Assembly: GCF_000204055.1 (NCBI RefSeq)
Contig: NW_006768839.1
Coordinates: 124,001-188,000 of the forward strand
Reading direction: 5' to 3'
DNA length: 64,000 nt
Source: Melampsora larici-populina 98AG31
Taxonomy: Eukaryota > Basidiomycota > Pucciniomycetes > Pucciniales > Melampsoraceae
A model generated the notes under the pieces. That model searched no databases. It saw only the letters and a list, made by a program, of their open reading frames with translations, and was not told the origin of the DNA. Positions within the stretch are counted from its first letter, which is position 1. Each line of letters opens with the position of its first letter. Made by a program: the position numbers and the translations under genes. Below, one piece after another: positions 38,280 through 49,547 of this stretch.

Positions 38280-41200
38280 CATTGGACAATAATGGAATTA
38301 ATTCTACTGGTTTCTTGGAATATAGTAGACAAGATGTCCACTTGTGCACATCTCAAATGCTGGAAAGAAAGTATGACATTGACTTGGAACATTGGGCTGG
38401 TGCATTTCTCTGAGCATGCAACGTACAGCAACACCGAACAACAGAAAAACCAGGTAATGCAACACCACACACCAGATTAGACCATTCCCCGGTGTGTTGC
38501 GCCATGGGGTGTAAGCTTTTACCTTGTTGTGTTGCGGTTGTGGCCCCTCTGTGAGTAATGCGGCCCCGTAACAGGTATGGCACCATTGATGTTGTAGTTT
38601 TTGATTTTCAAATGTTTGTTTCTCAATTTGTATGCTTATCATTTTCTTGTTCATCAACTATTGTGTTTGAGATTGTTCTTGATTATGCCTTGTGCTTAGT
38701 TTTCACTTATGCTTATGGCATTGAATTTCTCCTCTGCCTCTGAGGCGTTCAACAGGCGCAACAACACTTCAGCAATGAGATCCACTGGCACTGTACACAA
38801 ACAACCAGAGGAACGGTCAATGTAGAACTTATAACCCAACAAGGGTTATACAGAGCGTGAAGGGGACAATCTACCAATAAGAGACTAGTAGAAGATGTCC
38901 AAAGACTGCCCTTCTAAAACAAGACAATAAGGAATGGGAACTTCTGTTGAATTAAGTACTGATAAGTATCAAAAGAGAAATATATCTTAATTAACTTTCA
39001 AAGAACCAAAAGCACAAGTTTTCAATGAAATAGCACAGTTTTAATTGTCTCTCAACACTTATAGTTTTATTCCATTCAGATAACTAAGATTAAAAGTGCA
39101 GTATCCTTTTGATATTATTTCCAAAAGAGTTTAAATAAGTCCCAACACTACAACACTGAAGTAAATATCTCTTTACAGCTATAATAAGGATGTATCCAAG
39201 TGATGTACTATTAAAACATAAGTTTATAATGATAAACAAAATGAATGTTGTAAATGATGAAGAAATAATGAGAACAACAGCAAAATTCTGCCTTCTGATG
39301 CTATATACCACATAGTACAATGGGTAACAACCTCACAAACTAACAAAAACCCTCAAAGACCCTCTAATGTAATGCTATGGTAAAATCATTACAAATGAAT
39401 GACTTGATTTAAGCTGTCAAATCAATAAATTGATGTTTATAAATGATGAAAAGATCTTTTTAAAATGAATACAGGTGATCCTTCCTAATATTCATAGCTG
39501 AAAACTATCTTGAGAATTACAATGATTTTGTAAAGTTGACCAATTTTGGATTACTATTGCTCATTCTGCAGCTCTCATGATGCTGATCATTAATTGACCT
39601 ATTATGACCTACTTCTGATGTGCAATGAATACCTTCTTGAGCTGTAGAGATTGATAAAATAAGCTTTTTGTCATGTAAATGTTGCTAATACATGTGTCTA
39701 TGTAAGCACAAAAGTCAAAATTCACACCATTTTCTTTGTTTCCTTATGAATGTTCACAAAACCTCCACTCCTGTTGGTTTAAAGCTTGTACATTGTGAAA
39801 TGTAACATTCCGCGTCCATTGAGCTATCACCCATCATGATCTGACAAATTTTGACACAAGTAATCAGCTGAAAACCTTCATTTTTGATGATTTTTACACC
39901 TTTCCACTTCTTTTCATGTCTAATATTAGCCGTGTTCAAACCTGACCCGGTTTCAAAAAACCCAGTTGACCCGGTGGACTTTTTGGCTGGAAGCTGTCAA
40001 GAACTGTCAATGGATACACAAAGTTACCACCAGAAAAGCAACTGGGTAACCGGGTTTTTGTGTCAACCGGGTTAGGTTTGAACGCGGCTATTGATTCATT
40101 TTACATCATAAGATCACTGTTGAATAATAAATCCATAATAATAACTCTAAAAATCACTCTTAAACCTCTTGGCACCATTAAATCCCTCAATGACAACATC
40201 AAATTTCCCTCTTTCTTGAATAACTTCACTCCTCTCTTATCAATCCTCATCATTAAAGTTGTTGATGACTAATATGATCATACATTTCATAATAAGACCT
40301 CCTGAACCTTCAAATCAATTAAATATAACCTAAAAACCATTTTCCATCTAATATACCTGCATTTTTGACTTTTTTGTGAAGTTTCTGATCTTCTTTTTGA
40401 TTATGATCGTATGATTTAAATTGAACAGCTTTAATAGAAATAAATAAGGATTGTGTAAGTATAATTTATAATCAAATTGTAATAATATAATAAAAATATG
40501 GGAGACCACAACTTTTGCCCTAAAACTACCAAATCAACTAATGAAGCAATAATCTTTTAATTTTTCTTGATAAACCCTATAAATTTATCAACACAATGGA
40601 AGTCACCTTTTCTTGTTATATTTTGGCTTTATAAAAAATTCAATTGCTTTGTTGTGCACAACCTTTGGTTGCCCACAATGCAGTGCAACAGCACATTGTT
40701 GCTTGAAGTTTAAGACAATGTTGAGTTTGTGTAGTAAATCTTCTTCCGGTCTCAAAAAGTCTTTGGAATTGCCTCAACTAAATGATGTTGAAAAATTATA
40801 GAGTCTCTTACCGCTACTTTCCTCACTCACCTGTGACACCTCAAAAATGATGCCCTACACTGTTGTCCCTCTGAATTCTTTGTTTACCACTGGGATTATT
40901 TTTCAACAGAGCACAATGTCATTTCAGTGTTTAGTACAACATCAACAGGGAGTGGAGTGTCATAAATACACCTCCAGATACCAATAAAGTCCAATGAAAA
41001 TGATATCTTTGTAAGAGGTGCACATGTAGACAGTTGGTCATGGGTTTGCAGTATGGGGTTAGACATAGCTTGATGTATACTTTTCATTTCATTGCCGGCT
41101 TTGGATAGTTCCTCACTCCTCAAGAGCCTTGTTTTGGACTATCTGGAGCTAGGCCTAGTTCGTAATCTAAACAGAAGTTCCAAGTGGTGCTCTCTCCGCG

Positions 41201-41582
41201 AGTCGTGCCGGATTAATCTCCGGACCCCCAGTGAAGGTCTTTAAAGACCTTACAATCTTGTCAATTTTTTCACACTGGAATAGTATTGGCGTGTGAGGTT
41301 TGGGACAATACTGGAAGGGATTTGTTGAAAACACTGCTAAAGTAACCCCCTATAGATCCACTGCTGGCAAGGGTACCTCACATTTTCCAATCCGAGGCAT
41401 CTTTTTTGGCAGTGGGAGTGGCCACTAGCTAATGCAATTAAGATAAAAAAGAGAAAAGACTCCTAAAGTGGAGAAAGGGTGGGACAGAGGGAAAAAAAAT
41501 TCTGCTGTTTTCACATTTCTTTCTCCCAAGAAAAATTGGGCCACCATACACACCTGCTTCTTTTGGATCTTTCCCTCTACTC
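38280..41582. other. AT-rich gene-poor interval
   Basis: No credible gene. It contains one MITE (next entry) and, at 41234-41251, a perfect 18-bp palindrome AAGGTCTTTAAAGACCTT. The remainder is AT-rich unique-looking DNA or old repeats beyond recognition. Confidence 0.45.
39929..40088. mobile_element. 160-bp MITE with TA target duplication
   Basis: The left end GCCGTGTTCAAACCTGACCC is mirrored by the right end GGGTTAGGTTTGAACGCGGC, with TA on both sides (39927-39928 and 40089-40090). Inner sequence around ACCCGG..TTT...CCAGTTGACCCGG also has partly complementary copies, so the whole element can fold into a hairpin. The size and TA duplication suit a Tc1/mariner-derived MITE. Confidence 0.72.
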
Positions 41583-42277
41583 AGTTTTGAGAAATCTCCA
41601 GGATACAAAGACCGACCATTCACACCCAACGAGGATTTGATGCTGCAACAACTCCCAGCAAATATTGCACCTTACATAAAATCGATTTATAATCCACCAG
41701 CGTTTGGGAATTGTGGATTTTATGCAATTGCAGCATCGATTGAAATGTTTCAGAAGACGCCTACCTATTGGTCCGGAAAAAATTACAAGCTGAACTCTCG
41801 TTATACTCTCAAGATCATGTCAAGTTGATGTCCACACCGTCCAAACGACCCCGGAGAAATACAAAGGTTCAGCAATCCATGGCAGCAAAATTTGTACAAG
41901 AAATCCAAGGTGGGCTTGATCATGAGGGGGTTTCCTGCACCAGCGCCTACTGGTTGAGGATGCCAACCCTTGGGTACATCATTGCCAGTGCGTTCGACCG
42001 TCCGGTTATACTTTTCACACCCTCCAGAAGCACCTGTTACACCTTCTTCCCATATCGAACACCTCCCAACAAACAAGCTCCGATAATACTCGCATTTGTC
42101 AACAATGACCACTTTGTCAGTTTGGGAGGTGGGCATGAATCAGTACCATTTCCAGAAGTTTATGGAAAGGCACGAAACTGGGAGATGCTTGAAACGACTC
42201 ATGTTCCAGAATGGATCGAGGTATTTCACCAAGAGCTGGAAGTTTGGGCAAATCTGCCAGTTTTGAATTCCCTCTGA
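41583..42277 (+). pseudogene. OTU-like cysteine protease relic, frameshifted
   Basis: The first frame reads EKSPGYKDRPFTPNEDLMLQ through PPAFGNCGFYAIAASIEMFQ to about 41770, matching the start of an OTU domain (D-G-N-C-G-F-x-A-x-A). The rest continues in a different frame from about 41770: VRKKLQAELSLYSQDHVKLM, QGGLDHEGVSCTSAYWLRMP, LGYIIASAFDRPVILF and NNDHFVSLGG with the catalytic His. A one-base shift near 41768-41772 separates the halves. The Asp of the DGNC motif is Ala here, while Cys is kept. OTU genes often travel in transposable elements of fungi and plants; no element ends were found here. Confidence 0.65.
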
Positions 42278-42297
42278 TCTTAGCTTTGTATCGTACC

Positions 42298-42480
42298 TCT
42301 CATTTCTCATCAACTAAAACAACTAACTCCTGTGTCGTGCTGTGACACCGGCTCCGATTCTTTCATTTTATCAATTAATTGAGTTTGTATCTACTCTCAT
42401 TTCTAACTAAAGTCCGCTTCTTTTGTCGTGCTGTGACACGCGCTCCGATTGTTTATTTCTTGCCTGCCAATTGAATGAAA
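42298..42480. repeat. Two-copy tandem repeat downstream of the OTU relic
   Basis: A unit of about 95 bp occurs twice: CTCATTTCT..CAACTAA...GTCGTGCTGTGACAC(C/G)(G/C)GCTCCGATT...CAATTAATTGA or CCAATTGAATG. The repeats start near 42298 and 42398. Confidence 0.55.
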
Positions 42481-45400
42481 CAATTAAACAAGTAACCAAA
42501 CACATCCTTTGTGCCTTTGTGAGAGTAGAAAAGAAGAAATTTAGAGGTAGAGGAGAAAAAAAAACAGAAAGAACGGCAAAACTTCAATACATTCAAAAAG
42601 TAACCAAAGAACAGTGAGAGTGAGATGGCGCCTGGAACAAGATTTGAGAAATGTTTAGTTAAGATCAAACCGGGCGGCAACATGTTTACCGCCCGGGCGG
42701 TATCCGGCATGGGGGCGTCGGGTACTTTGGATGCGGGCGGTAAATAGTGGTTTCCTTTTTTTATTGTCCAATTTGTATCTATTTTTTCTCAACACTCAAA
42801 GCTCACTGCCTTTGAAGAATTTAAAATGACTGTGGATCAAACTGACATGTATGTAATACAAAATTTAGGAAGTCTTGGGTCTCAACCATGATGTACACTG
42901 GGAAATCAGTATCTTCTTCTCCAAGTTCTACTTTTCTAAAATCAACATTGCAAGGTTTATTGAATCAAAACACAATATGAACATGCAAAGCCAAAGAACA
43001 GAACTGGTCTTGAAACCAGTCCCAGATCACACGGAGAGTGGATTACAAATTGATTGAGCAATGCTTTTGACCACTCTACTGAATGTGTCTCTAGCCGCAC
43101 AACAAAAACATGTCAAAGATATTCTCTTGGAATGGTATAAGCACCAGCAGACAAAGGACCTGCAAGTGGATGTTACAGCAGCCCAAAGGCACAAAGAACC
43201 TGTAGGCTGTATAGTTTCATGGAAATATGGGATGAAAAAAAGGTTAGAGAGCCTGTCACATATTTGTACCAGGCCCAATAGAGAGTTTCCTGCAGCAACT
43301 TCGAGGATCAAAAATTTGAAATCTCTCTTAAAGTCAAGAATTTTCATCTCATCATTGCATTTCAAGACATAACCAAGAGGTAATAACTGTATTCTCACTT
43401 TTTGTTCAAAAAAATTCTTTCACCTCCCACCCGCCCCTGCACCCTACCACACAGAGAGCCTACCCTGTCAGAGGACCCACGGCCTACCACCCCCTCACAT
43501 ACGCACTGTAGCCTGTTTGAACTATACCACAAGTCACATGGGATACAGTCCAATGCATTTGTAGACTCTTTTGTAGTAGATGTTGGAATATTCAACATTT
43601 ACATAAGTGAAATACAAAGAAAGAGAAACTTTGATGACTCTAACAAAACATGAAATAAATTTCCACGGAATACACCAATAAGCCTGATCAACAGCTTCAA
43701 TACCTTCTTATTGGCCAGTACAGGATACAGGAAGTCTCACATATTCAAACCTTTTATGCAACTATTTAGTGCAGCTCAATCTCCAGTCATTCTTGTCCTC
43801 GACCCATTGGACGCTTTGAGATACAATCAAATAAGTAGTCAATAATATTGATCTCATGCGGCTCCAACTGATCACACATTTCTGGTAGATTGACAACAAA
43901 AATAAGAATGGGACCACCACAATCAATTTGACAGTACTTCTTGATGGGGAAGCTGTTAAAAAGATTGAAGATACTTATTATAGATTTATACATTTGGTAT
44001 GTTTTATGTTGAAAGATACTTAAGCTTGCTCTCAACAATGACTTGCACTGATAGTTCAAATTTCACTCCTATCTGTAGATTCCCAAGATATTTTTGAATA
44101 ACATAGGGTTTTCAAAAATCTACCATAGCTCATATTCAAAATCATCTTATCATGAGGGTTGTTCAAAAAGCTCATGTCACATATTCACAGGGATTAGTAG
44201 CTAGTGGGATTTCAAAATGTTTACAAAACCACAATTACTACAAGACATTTGCAAGTTCTGAACATTGTATGGCAATTCAGACAGGGAACTGATAGCACCT
44301 GAAAAATTGCCCCTGCTGTTATTGTCTGCAACATGCCATCCAGTGGCAATCAAGAGTATACTTGAACTTCTTAGTACCTTGCAATATCACAATAATTGAA
44401 GGTGAATTACGCCAGCCAAAGATTACATGGGTCCAAATGAATTGATATCAAAATGTTGAAGGTCTCGGAAAATTGATTCCCCATAAGTCCATGGTTTCTG
44501 ATCATAAGATGGTTCAAATACCCATCTATTTGGGAACTCAAAATTCCACACAGATACCTGCACAGATGGTGCAGGTGTCTCGAGTCAGGAAGTGTACTGG
44601 GGTCCTCCCGGGCCTACTTCTGAGGCCCTGTGGGGTCTGACTCCTGGTCCGTTCCAAGCTCCAGACAGCGTAAAGTGCCTGAAAAGGGTACCAGAGAGGT
44701 ATTGTCCTAGCCTACCGTACCTTGGGGTATCGGAGAGCCCCGAGCTCACTAGGACCTATTCTCTCAGGTTCCACAAGGTTTCTGTATGGCTGTAACTTTA
44801 AGCCTGCAGATCCCCTCCCTGTATTTCCACATACATGTGAAACTTTGATTTTATGCATGGCACTCATAATCTATATATATAAGGTTTCATTTCATTTGCT
44901 TCTTGTGTTCCCTTTTGTACTATTTCAGCTCCATCCTTTTTAACCATTTTATATTGGTCTCTATTTCTTTGTCATCAAACTTTCTTAGATACCTCTCATA
45001 GGCTTTTGACTTCCATCTGCAACCTCATGATGGGAATAGTAGTTGTTCTAGAAGATATCACACTTCAACCAGGACCTAAGGATAAATCAAAGAGTTTGGT
45101 AACAGTCAATTTTTTAAGATTTGTTGCACAAACACTCTTTGCCTTGGACAAGATTGGCCCATAGTCAATCAAGTGATCATACTAGGTGGTTATGGACCTA
45201 GATGTCATGATTCATATGCATGGGCACAGTGGATTTTCTGGCAAAGACTGCTTGGACACTATACTGGTCAAGCCTTCCAAACTCTAGGTAAGAATTTGGT
45301 CAATGATTTCAAAAATGTTACTAGTCTGGATGATGATGACAGGATGAATGCCTTACATGTTACCCTAGTTTGTCTGTGGGTGGCCCTGGGCCTAGCCACC

Positions 45401-46219
45401 GACACTTGGTGAGTTTATATCTTTATCATATCTCAAAGTAATACTGATATAAATCAACCAACAAGATTAGGAAAGCTTCTAATTTTTGTCAATGACTCTG
45501 TATATCTCACTGAAAAGCAACAACAAGATCAGATAAATTTCCGCAAATGTCAATGCTCTAATTGTGATACATCAGGGGAAATTGACCCCCTTTAAGATCT
45601 TAAGACAAGGGATAAACATAAGTTCCATGAAGTTCTTAGCCAACCAACAATTGAAAGACATATGCCCAAGAAGAGCTTTCTAAATCAAATACCTATATTG
45701 AAAGCAAAGCCAAAAGAGAAGACTACAAGACCTTTGTTGTGTTCAACAAGTGATACAATTCAAATTCTTCACCTATTATCAAGCTTTCTGGCACTTTCTC
45801 TGATGATGAGACTTGATAACTTTTCTTGTGTCACTCTCATCTGTTTGAATTTCATCTTGTGACTTTGAAGGCTAAAGGCACAACATCAGCGGTGAGTTCC
45901 ATTCAGGACAGCTGAACGCCGGGTATCAATCACGAGTAATGAGGTCAAGGGCAACTGGACAGTTGGCACCCAAGTGAGACAGCCACGCGCAGACCACAAG
46001 GAGAAACAAAAAGTCATTTGAGCTTGGTTCAAACTCACCAAATGGAATTGTAACTGCTAAGTAATGCAGGAAGGCCCCGGAGGGTCTGACTCCTAATTGC
46101 AAAAAACAGAAACCCCAATGGGGTGGTCACTAAACAACTAAGATACAAAATAAGAGCTAAGAACCCTAAAAAATAATGGGAGGGATGGCTATGGGATTCA
46201 CAGAATCCCTGATCAAGTA
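42481..46219. other. Gene-poor interval with a degraded coding stretch
   Basis: No intact gene. Around 42680-42740 there are clustered CGGGCGGTAAA-like words, partly inverted. The only coding-like part is 45110-45640, annotated next. Otherwise there is only AT-rich DNA with short open frames. Confidence 0.4.
45110..45640 (+). pseudogene. Degraded gene fragment of unrecognised family
   Basis: A frame open from about 45125 to a GTGAGT donor at 45410 encodes WPIVNQVIILGGYGPRCHDS, YAWAQWIFWQRLLGHYTGQA and LGLATDTW. After an acceptor near 45464, a second stretch reads VNDSVYLTEKQQQDQINFRK followed by CQCSNCDTSGEIDPL and then a stop, with coding-like text continuing past it (DKHKFHEVLSQPTIERHMPK). 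The CxCxxC motif suggests a metal-binding tail. The stop and shortness argue for a relic of a repeat-borne gene. I do not recognise the family. Confidence 0.35.
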
Positions 46220-46316
46220 CAGCTGTTCTGCAAATTCGTGTCATACCCAAAATTTTTCAAACAATAAAAATCAACGCCACCAGCTAAATACAGCCTATAC
46301 AGGGCTGTACTTATGT

Positions 46317-47173
46317 TGTCAGCCTGAGACTCTAAGTCATGGCAGATGACTGGTAGTTCAGAGCTGAATAGTACTTACAAAATGTATTCTATCAAGTTTT
46401 AGACAATATTATTGAAACTTGAGGGAGATTATTTTTCAATTCTTTGTAAGTAAAAGGAACTATAGTCGTTACGTATAGTTGTCTTAGGTGCGGGATGATT
46501 ACCGCTGCCAGTAGCTTATCGAAGTGCAATCACGACGGTAGCCTTCTAAGGTGAATACGAAGGGATTCGTGGTTATTCCTTAGGTGACGCTTTAGCGTTG
46601 GTTTGATGAATTTATCATCAAAAGGAAAATGAGAGACTATCTACAATATCAATTCAAATAGTAAGGAAACCATCAATTGATAAAGAGATAGTGACTCAGA
46701 GAAAAAAAGGGTGTCTTTGATATGAAAGAAGATGCGATAAAGGATTCTAAAAGATAAGAATTCTAAAAAAGTCTTCTTTCAGATGAAAGATAAACAAAGA
46801 AGGATTTTGATGTAAAATGCTAATTCATTGATGAGTTGCGGTAAAAAGTGGTACGGTATAATGTTAAGATTGTTCTTCTTTGTTTGGATGCACAGAATCC
46901 TTGTTTTATATATCAGAGAAAAGTCACTCGCTCTGAGCTAGACTGTCAGGGTTTTCCCTGGATGCTGTCATCAGGGTTTGATCTTGAAACACGCAACATC
47001 AATAGGTTACTTCTTGGAGTCAATCAATACCCTATTTTGGGACTAGGGTCTTGTTGCTTTCACGGTTGGTAATGACCTGAAATTCATTGCTTGTGTTAAC
47101 AACTCTGAACCGATGTGTACATAAATGATGGCTGACACATGGGAGTATCACAGAATACTCCTCATGGCTGACA
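46317..47173. mobile_element. Solo LTR (copy 2), nested in the Tc1/mariner-like element
   Basis: It begins TGTCAGCC and ends GGCTGACA, with a 5-bp duplication TATGT on both sides (46312-46316 and 47174-47178). It is 857 bp long and aligns along its length with the solo LTR at 110-3696. It contains a TATA-like TTTATATATCAG near 46903 and the conserved stretch around 46935-47050. It inserted six bases inside the inner end of the left TIR of the surrounding element. Confidence 0.88.
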
Positions 47174-47403
47174 TATGTCCAGTGTGTGTAGAGCAGTAGC
47201 ATGTAACATACGGACACTCCCAAGCCAAACCACAGTCCAACCGTTCCCAGTCCATCATCGGCCTCGCAAACAGCACCACAACCACATCCCGTTTTCGACA
47301 ACTTGTCACTGTACGTCCCTTGATTACGTCTTTGTCTACGGTAAGTGTTTTTCATCCTCCCTCTCATATATAGGGCCTGACTCTGAATTGTGATGAAGCA
47401 GAC

Positions 47404-47685
47404 ATGCGTGTAAGACCCAAGCTTCGACCTGGAAAATACGACGCTGGCATCAAAGTGCTGGCGGTTCAATACCTGCGTTCTGGTAAAACCATACCCCACG
47501 TCCAACGTCTATTTAAGTCGTCAGTCAGCACTCGCACAATTGCCCAATGGCACGCTTTATACCGAGCAACATACTTGGTCGTTTGGAACCCTGAAGACTA
47601 TGCTACCCTAGGGAGGAACACCGCGCTCACGGACGAGGATCATGATTTTGTTCTTGAGCTACTAGACGGCAACCCCGGTCTGTAA
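47404..47685 (+). pseudogene. Tc1/mariner transposase fragment (N-terminal HTH only)
   Basis: Ninety-three residues read LRPGKYDAGIKVLAVQYLRS, TIPHVQRLFKSSVSTRTIAQ, WHALYRATY and NTALTDEDHDFVLELLDGNP. This is the paired HTH DNA-binding region and the start of the linker of Tc1/mariner transposases, with the typical R(P)xxY...A(V) start and the (T)xEd..f..el...P phrase. A stop follows at 47683-47685, and no DDE/D catalytic domain is found in the remaining 600 bp of the element. It cannot encode a working transposase. Confidence 0.7.
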
Positions 47686-49458
47686 AAAGATTAAAACGTT
47701 TAGAAACACGACAGTGAGTGAAATGAAAACTGAGGGAAAGCGATGAGGGGAAAGAGACGCTACCGAAGCTAAGTGGTGGAAAGATCTTGGGTAGGCCATG
47801 GTGAACTTTTCGATTATCAAAAAGAATTTGTGCGGTTCGTGATTGTGAGGTCTTTCGATTTGCCGTGACGGACACCTTTTGTAGTGGTAGGAGAAATCGA
47901 TCAAGTTGTGGTTGTCATAAAGGATCCCTGGGTCAAAATGCGTGGACTTGAGGATGACAAGATCCACAAACCCCATGGCTGGATGGCTGGTCTTGGTAGG
48001 TCAGATTTGGTGGGTGATTCAATGCTATAGATGGATCGCTCGTCTTGGTAGGTTGGATTTGGTGGGTGAATGAACGATGGACCAAATAATGGGAAGGCCA
48101 ACCGGTGAAGCAGGGCTGAGGTGGAGTCGAGGGTGGGTTGTGGTTTGTTTGTCATGAATTGATTGGGGTGTGCCGGTGGGTCCTGCCAAACAACAGCAAA
48201 CCCTTCCAATCCAATACTTCTGACCTAGGTACCAAACAGTTAAGAGCTAAGCTCCACCTAGGCAGTGCACATGTGCAGTACAGCCCTGTATAGGCTGTAT
48301 CACTACACCAAATGTAATCTTTACCGGGCGGTAAAGAAAACTACTGACATAGAAAAGTCCTGAGGCAACAGGGAGAGAGCTAAAAATCTGAAAAAATATG
48401 CACCTTGTTCCTAGATGTTGGGGCGTCATGATAAGTATTTTTTTGTATTTTACACGCAGATATTGGTTAATGTACTAACAATAAAGGCTGAAAATCATCA
48501 AAAACCCACCTGTAACAATACCTGAAATTTGGGTCATGATTATGAAGACAATATTTTGTGGTCTAAAAACTTCAATAACTTTTGCAATTCTGCTCCAAAT
48601 AACTCGATTTGTGGTTCATTCAAAAGCTGAACCATTCTCCTTTACACTTCATAATGTCAGCAAGGTGCTATCTAGTCATTTGAATGCTCTACATATGTCC
48701 AAACAGTTCTGCATGAATAGCTCCGTAGGACCTTCTTCAGACGGGCTACAGATGTGATGTTTGAATGAAAAATGTAGAGGAAAGACTCACCTTTTCAATG
48801 AACCAAAAATCGAGTTATTTGATTCAGAACTGCAAAAGTTATTGATGTTTGAAGATTTCAAAATCCTGTCTACAAAATCAAGGGCCAAATTTCATGTATT
48901 GTTACAGGTGGGTTTTTGATGATTTTCAGCCTTTATTGTTAGTACATTAACCAATATCTGCGTGTAAAATACAAAAAAATACTCATCATGACGCCCCAAC
49001 ATCTAGGAACAAGGAGCATATTTTTTCAGATTTTTAGCTCTCTTTCTGTTGCCTCAGGACTTTTCTATGTCAGTAGTTTTCTTTACCACCCGGTAAAGAT
49101 TACATTTAGTGTAGTGTATTTAGCTGGTGGCGTCGATTTTTATTTTTTGAACAATTTCGGGTATGACACAAATTTGCAGAACAGCTGTAACAAACCAAAT
49201 AAATTTCAGTCTAAGATATCAAAGCAACACTGAAGATAGTAGGGATGAGATTATGTTAAAGTTTGTAACAAAGAAAGCTTGAATGGAAAAGAAAAGCTTT
49301 TGGTGTGAGAAACAAGATTATAAATGGCAGTGATAAAAATGATCAGGTTTAATCACGTGAGTAAATATGGAGGATATTCACGTTGTAATGATAAGTAATC
49401 AGTAATGTAAAACAAAGTAAATGAAACAACATTAAACTGCATTATTAACAATGACATA

Positions 49459-49547
49459 CAGTCGTTTGCAAAAAGCTTGCCACGAATTCACTGCCACATT
49501 GCTTGAGTTTTGCGGGTAAAATTGGACAAGCTTTTTGAAAATGACTG
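49459..49547. mobile_element. 89-bp MITE, family shared with 61804-61904
   Basis: Inverted ends CAGTCGTTTGCAAAAAGCTTG and CAAGCTTTTTGAAAATGACTG are flanked by TA (49457-49458 and 49548-49549). The middle, GCTTGAGTTTTGCGGGTAAA, reappears on the other strand in the element near 61.85 kb. It is very short and AT-rich, a Tc1/mariner-like MITE by its TA duplication. Confidence 0.68.

Larger units (their letters stand above)
46291..48297. mobile_element. Tc1/mariner-like element nested in the palindromic element
   Basis: A perfect 21-bp terminal inverted repeat starts CAGCCTATACAGGGCTGTAC (left, 46291) and is inverted at the right end (48277-48297). TA flanks both sides (46289-46290 and 48298-48299). 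The interrupted arm of the host palindrome resumes exactly at this junction, which fixes the boundaries. Without the solo LTR inside it, the element is about 1.15 kb. It carries only the N-terminal helix-turn-helix part of a transposase, so it is an internally deleted copy. Confidence 0.85.
46220..49187. mobile_element. Long palindromic (foldback) element, interrupted by nested insertions
   Basis: The ends CAGCTGTTCTGCAAAT (46220) and ATTTGCAGAACAGCTG (ending 49187) are exact inverses, flanked by TA (46218-46219 and 49188-49189). After removing the insertion at 46291-48297, about 960 bp remain. Nearly all of it is two ~430-bp inverted arms: 46220-46290 plus 48300 to ~48655 pairs with ~48757 to 49187 around a ~100-bp loop. 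The arms are highly similar, for example around 48400-48480 against 48940-49020. No coding capacity was seen. TA duplication and CAG..CTG ends suggest mobilisation by a Tc1/mariner-type transposase. Confidence 0.82.

Noticed and set aside
47662..48209. Minus-strand open frames in the Tc1/mariner-like element
   Set aside because: They show no transposase motifs and are partly antisense to the HTH fragment; the region looks like internal-deletion remains.
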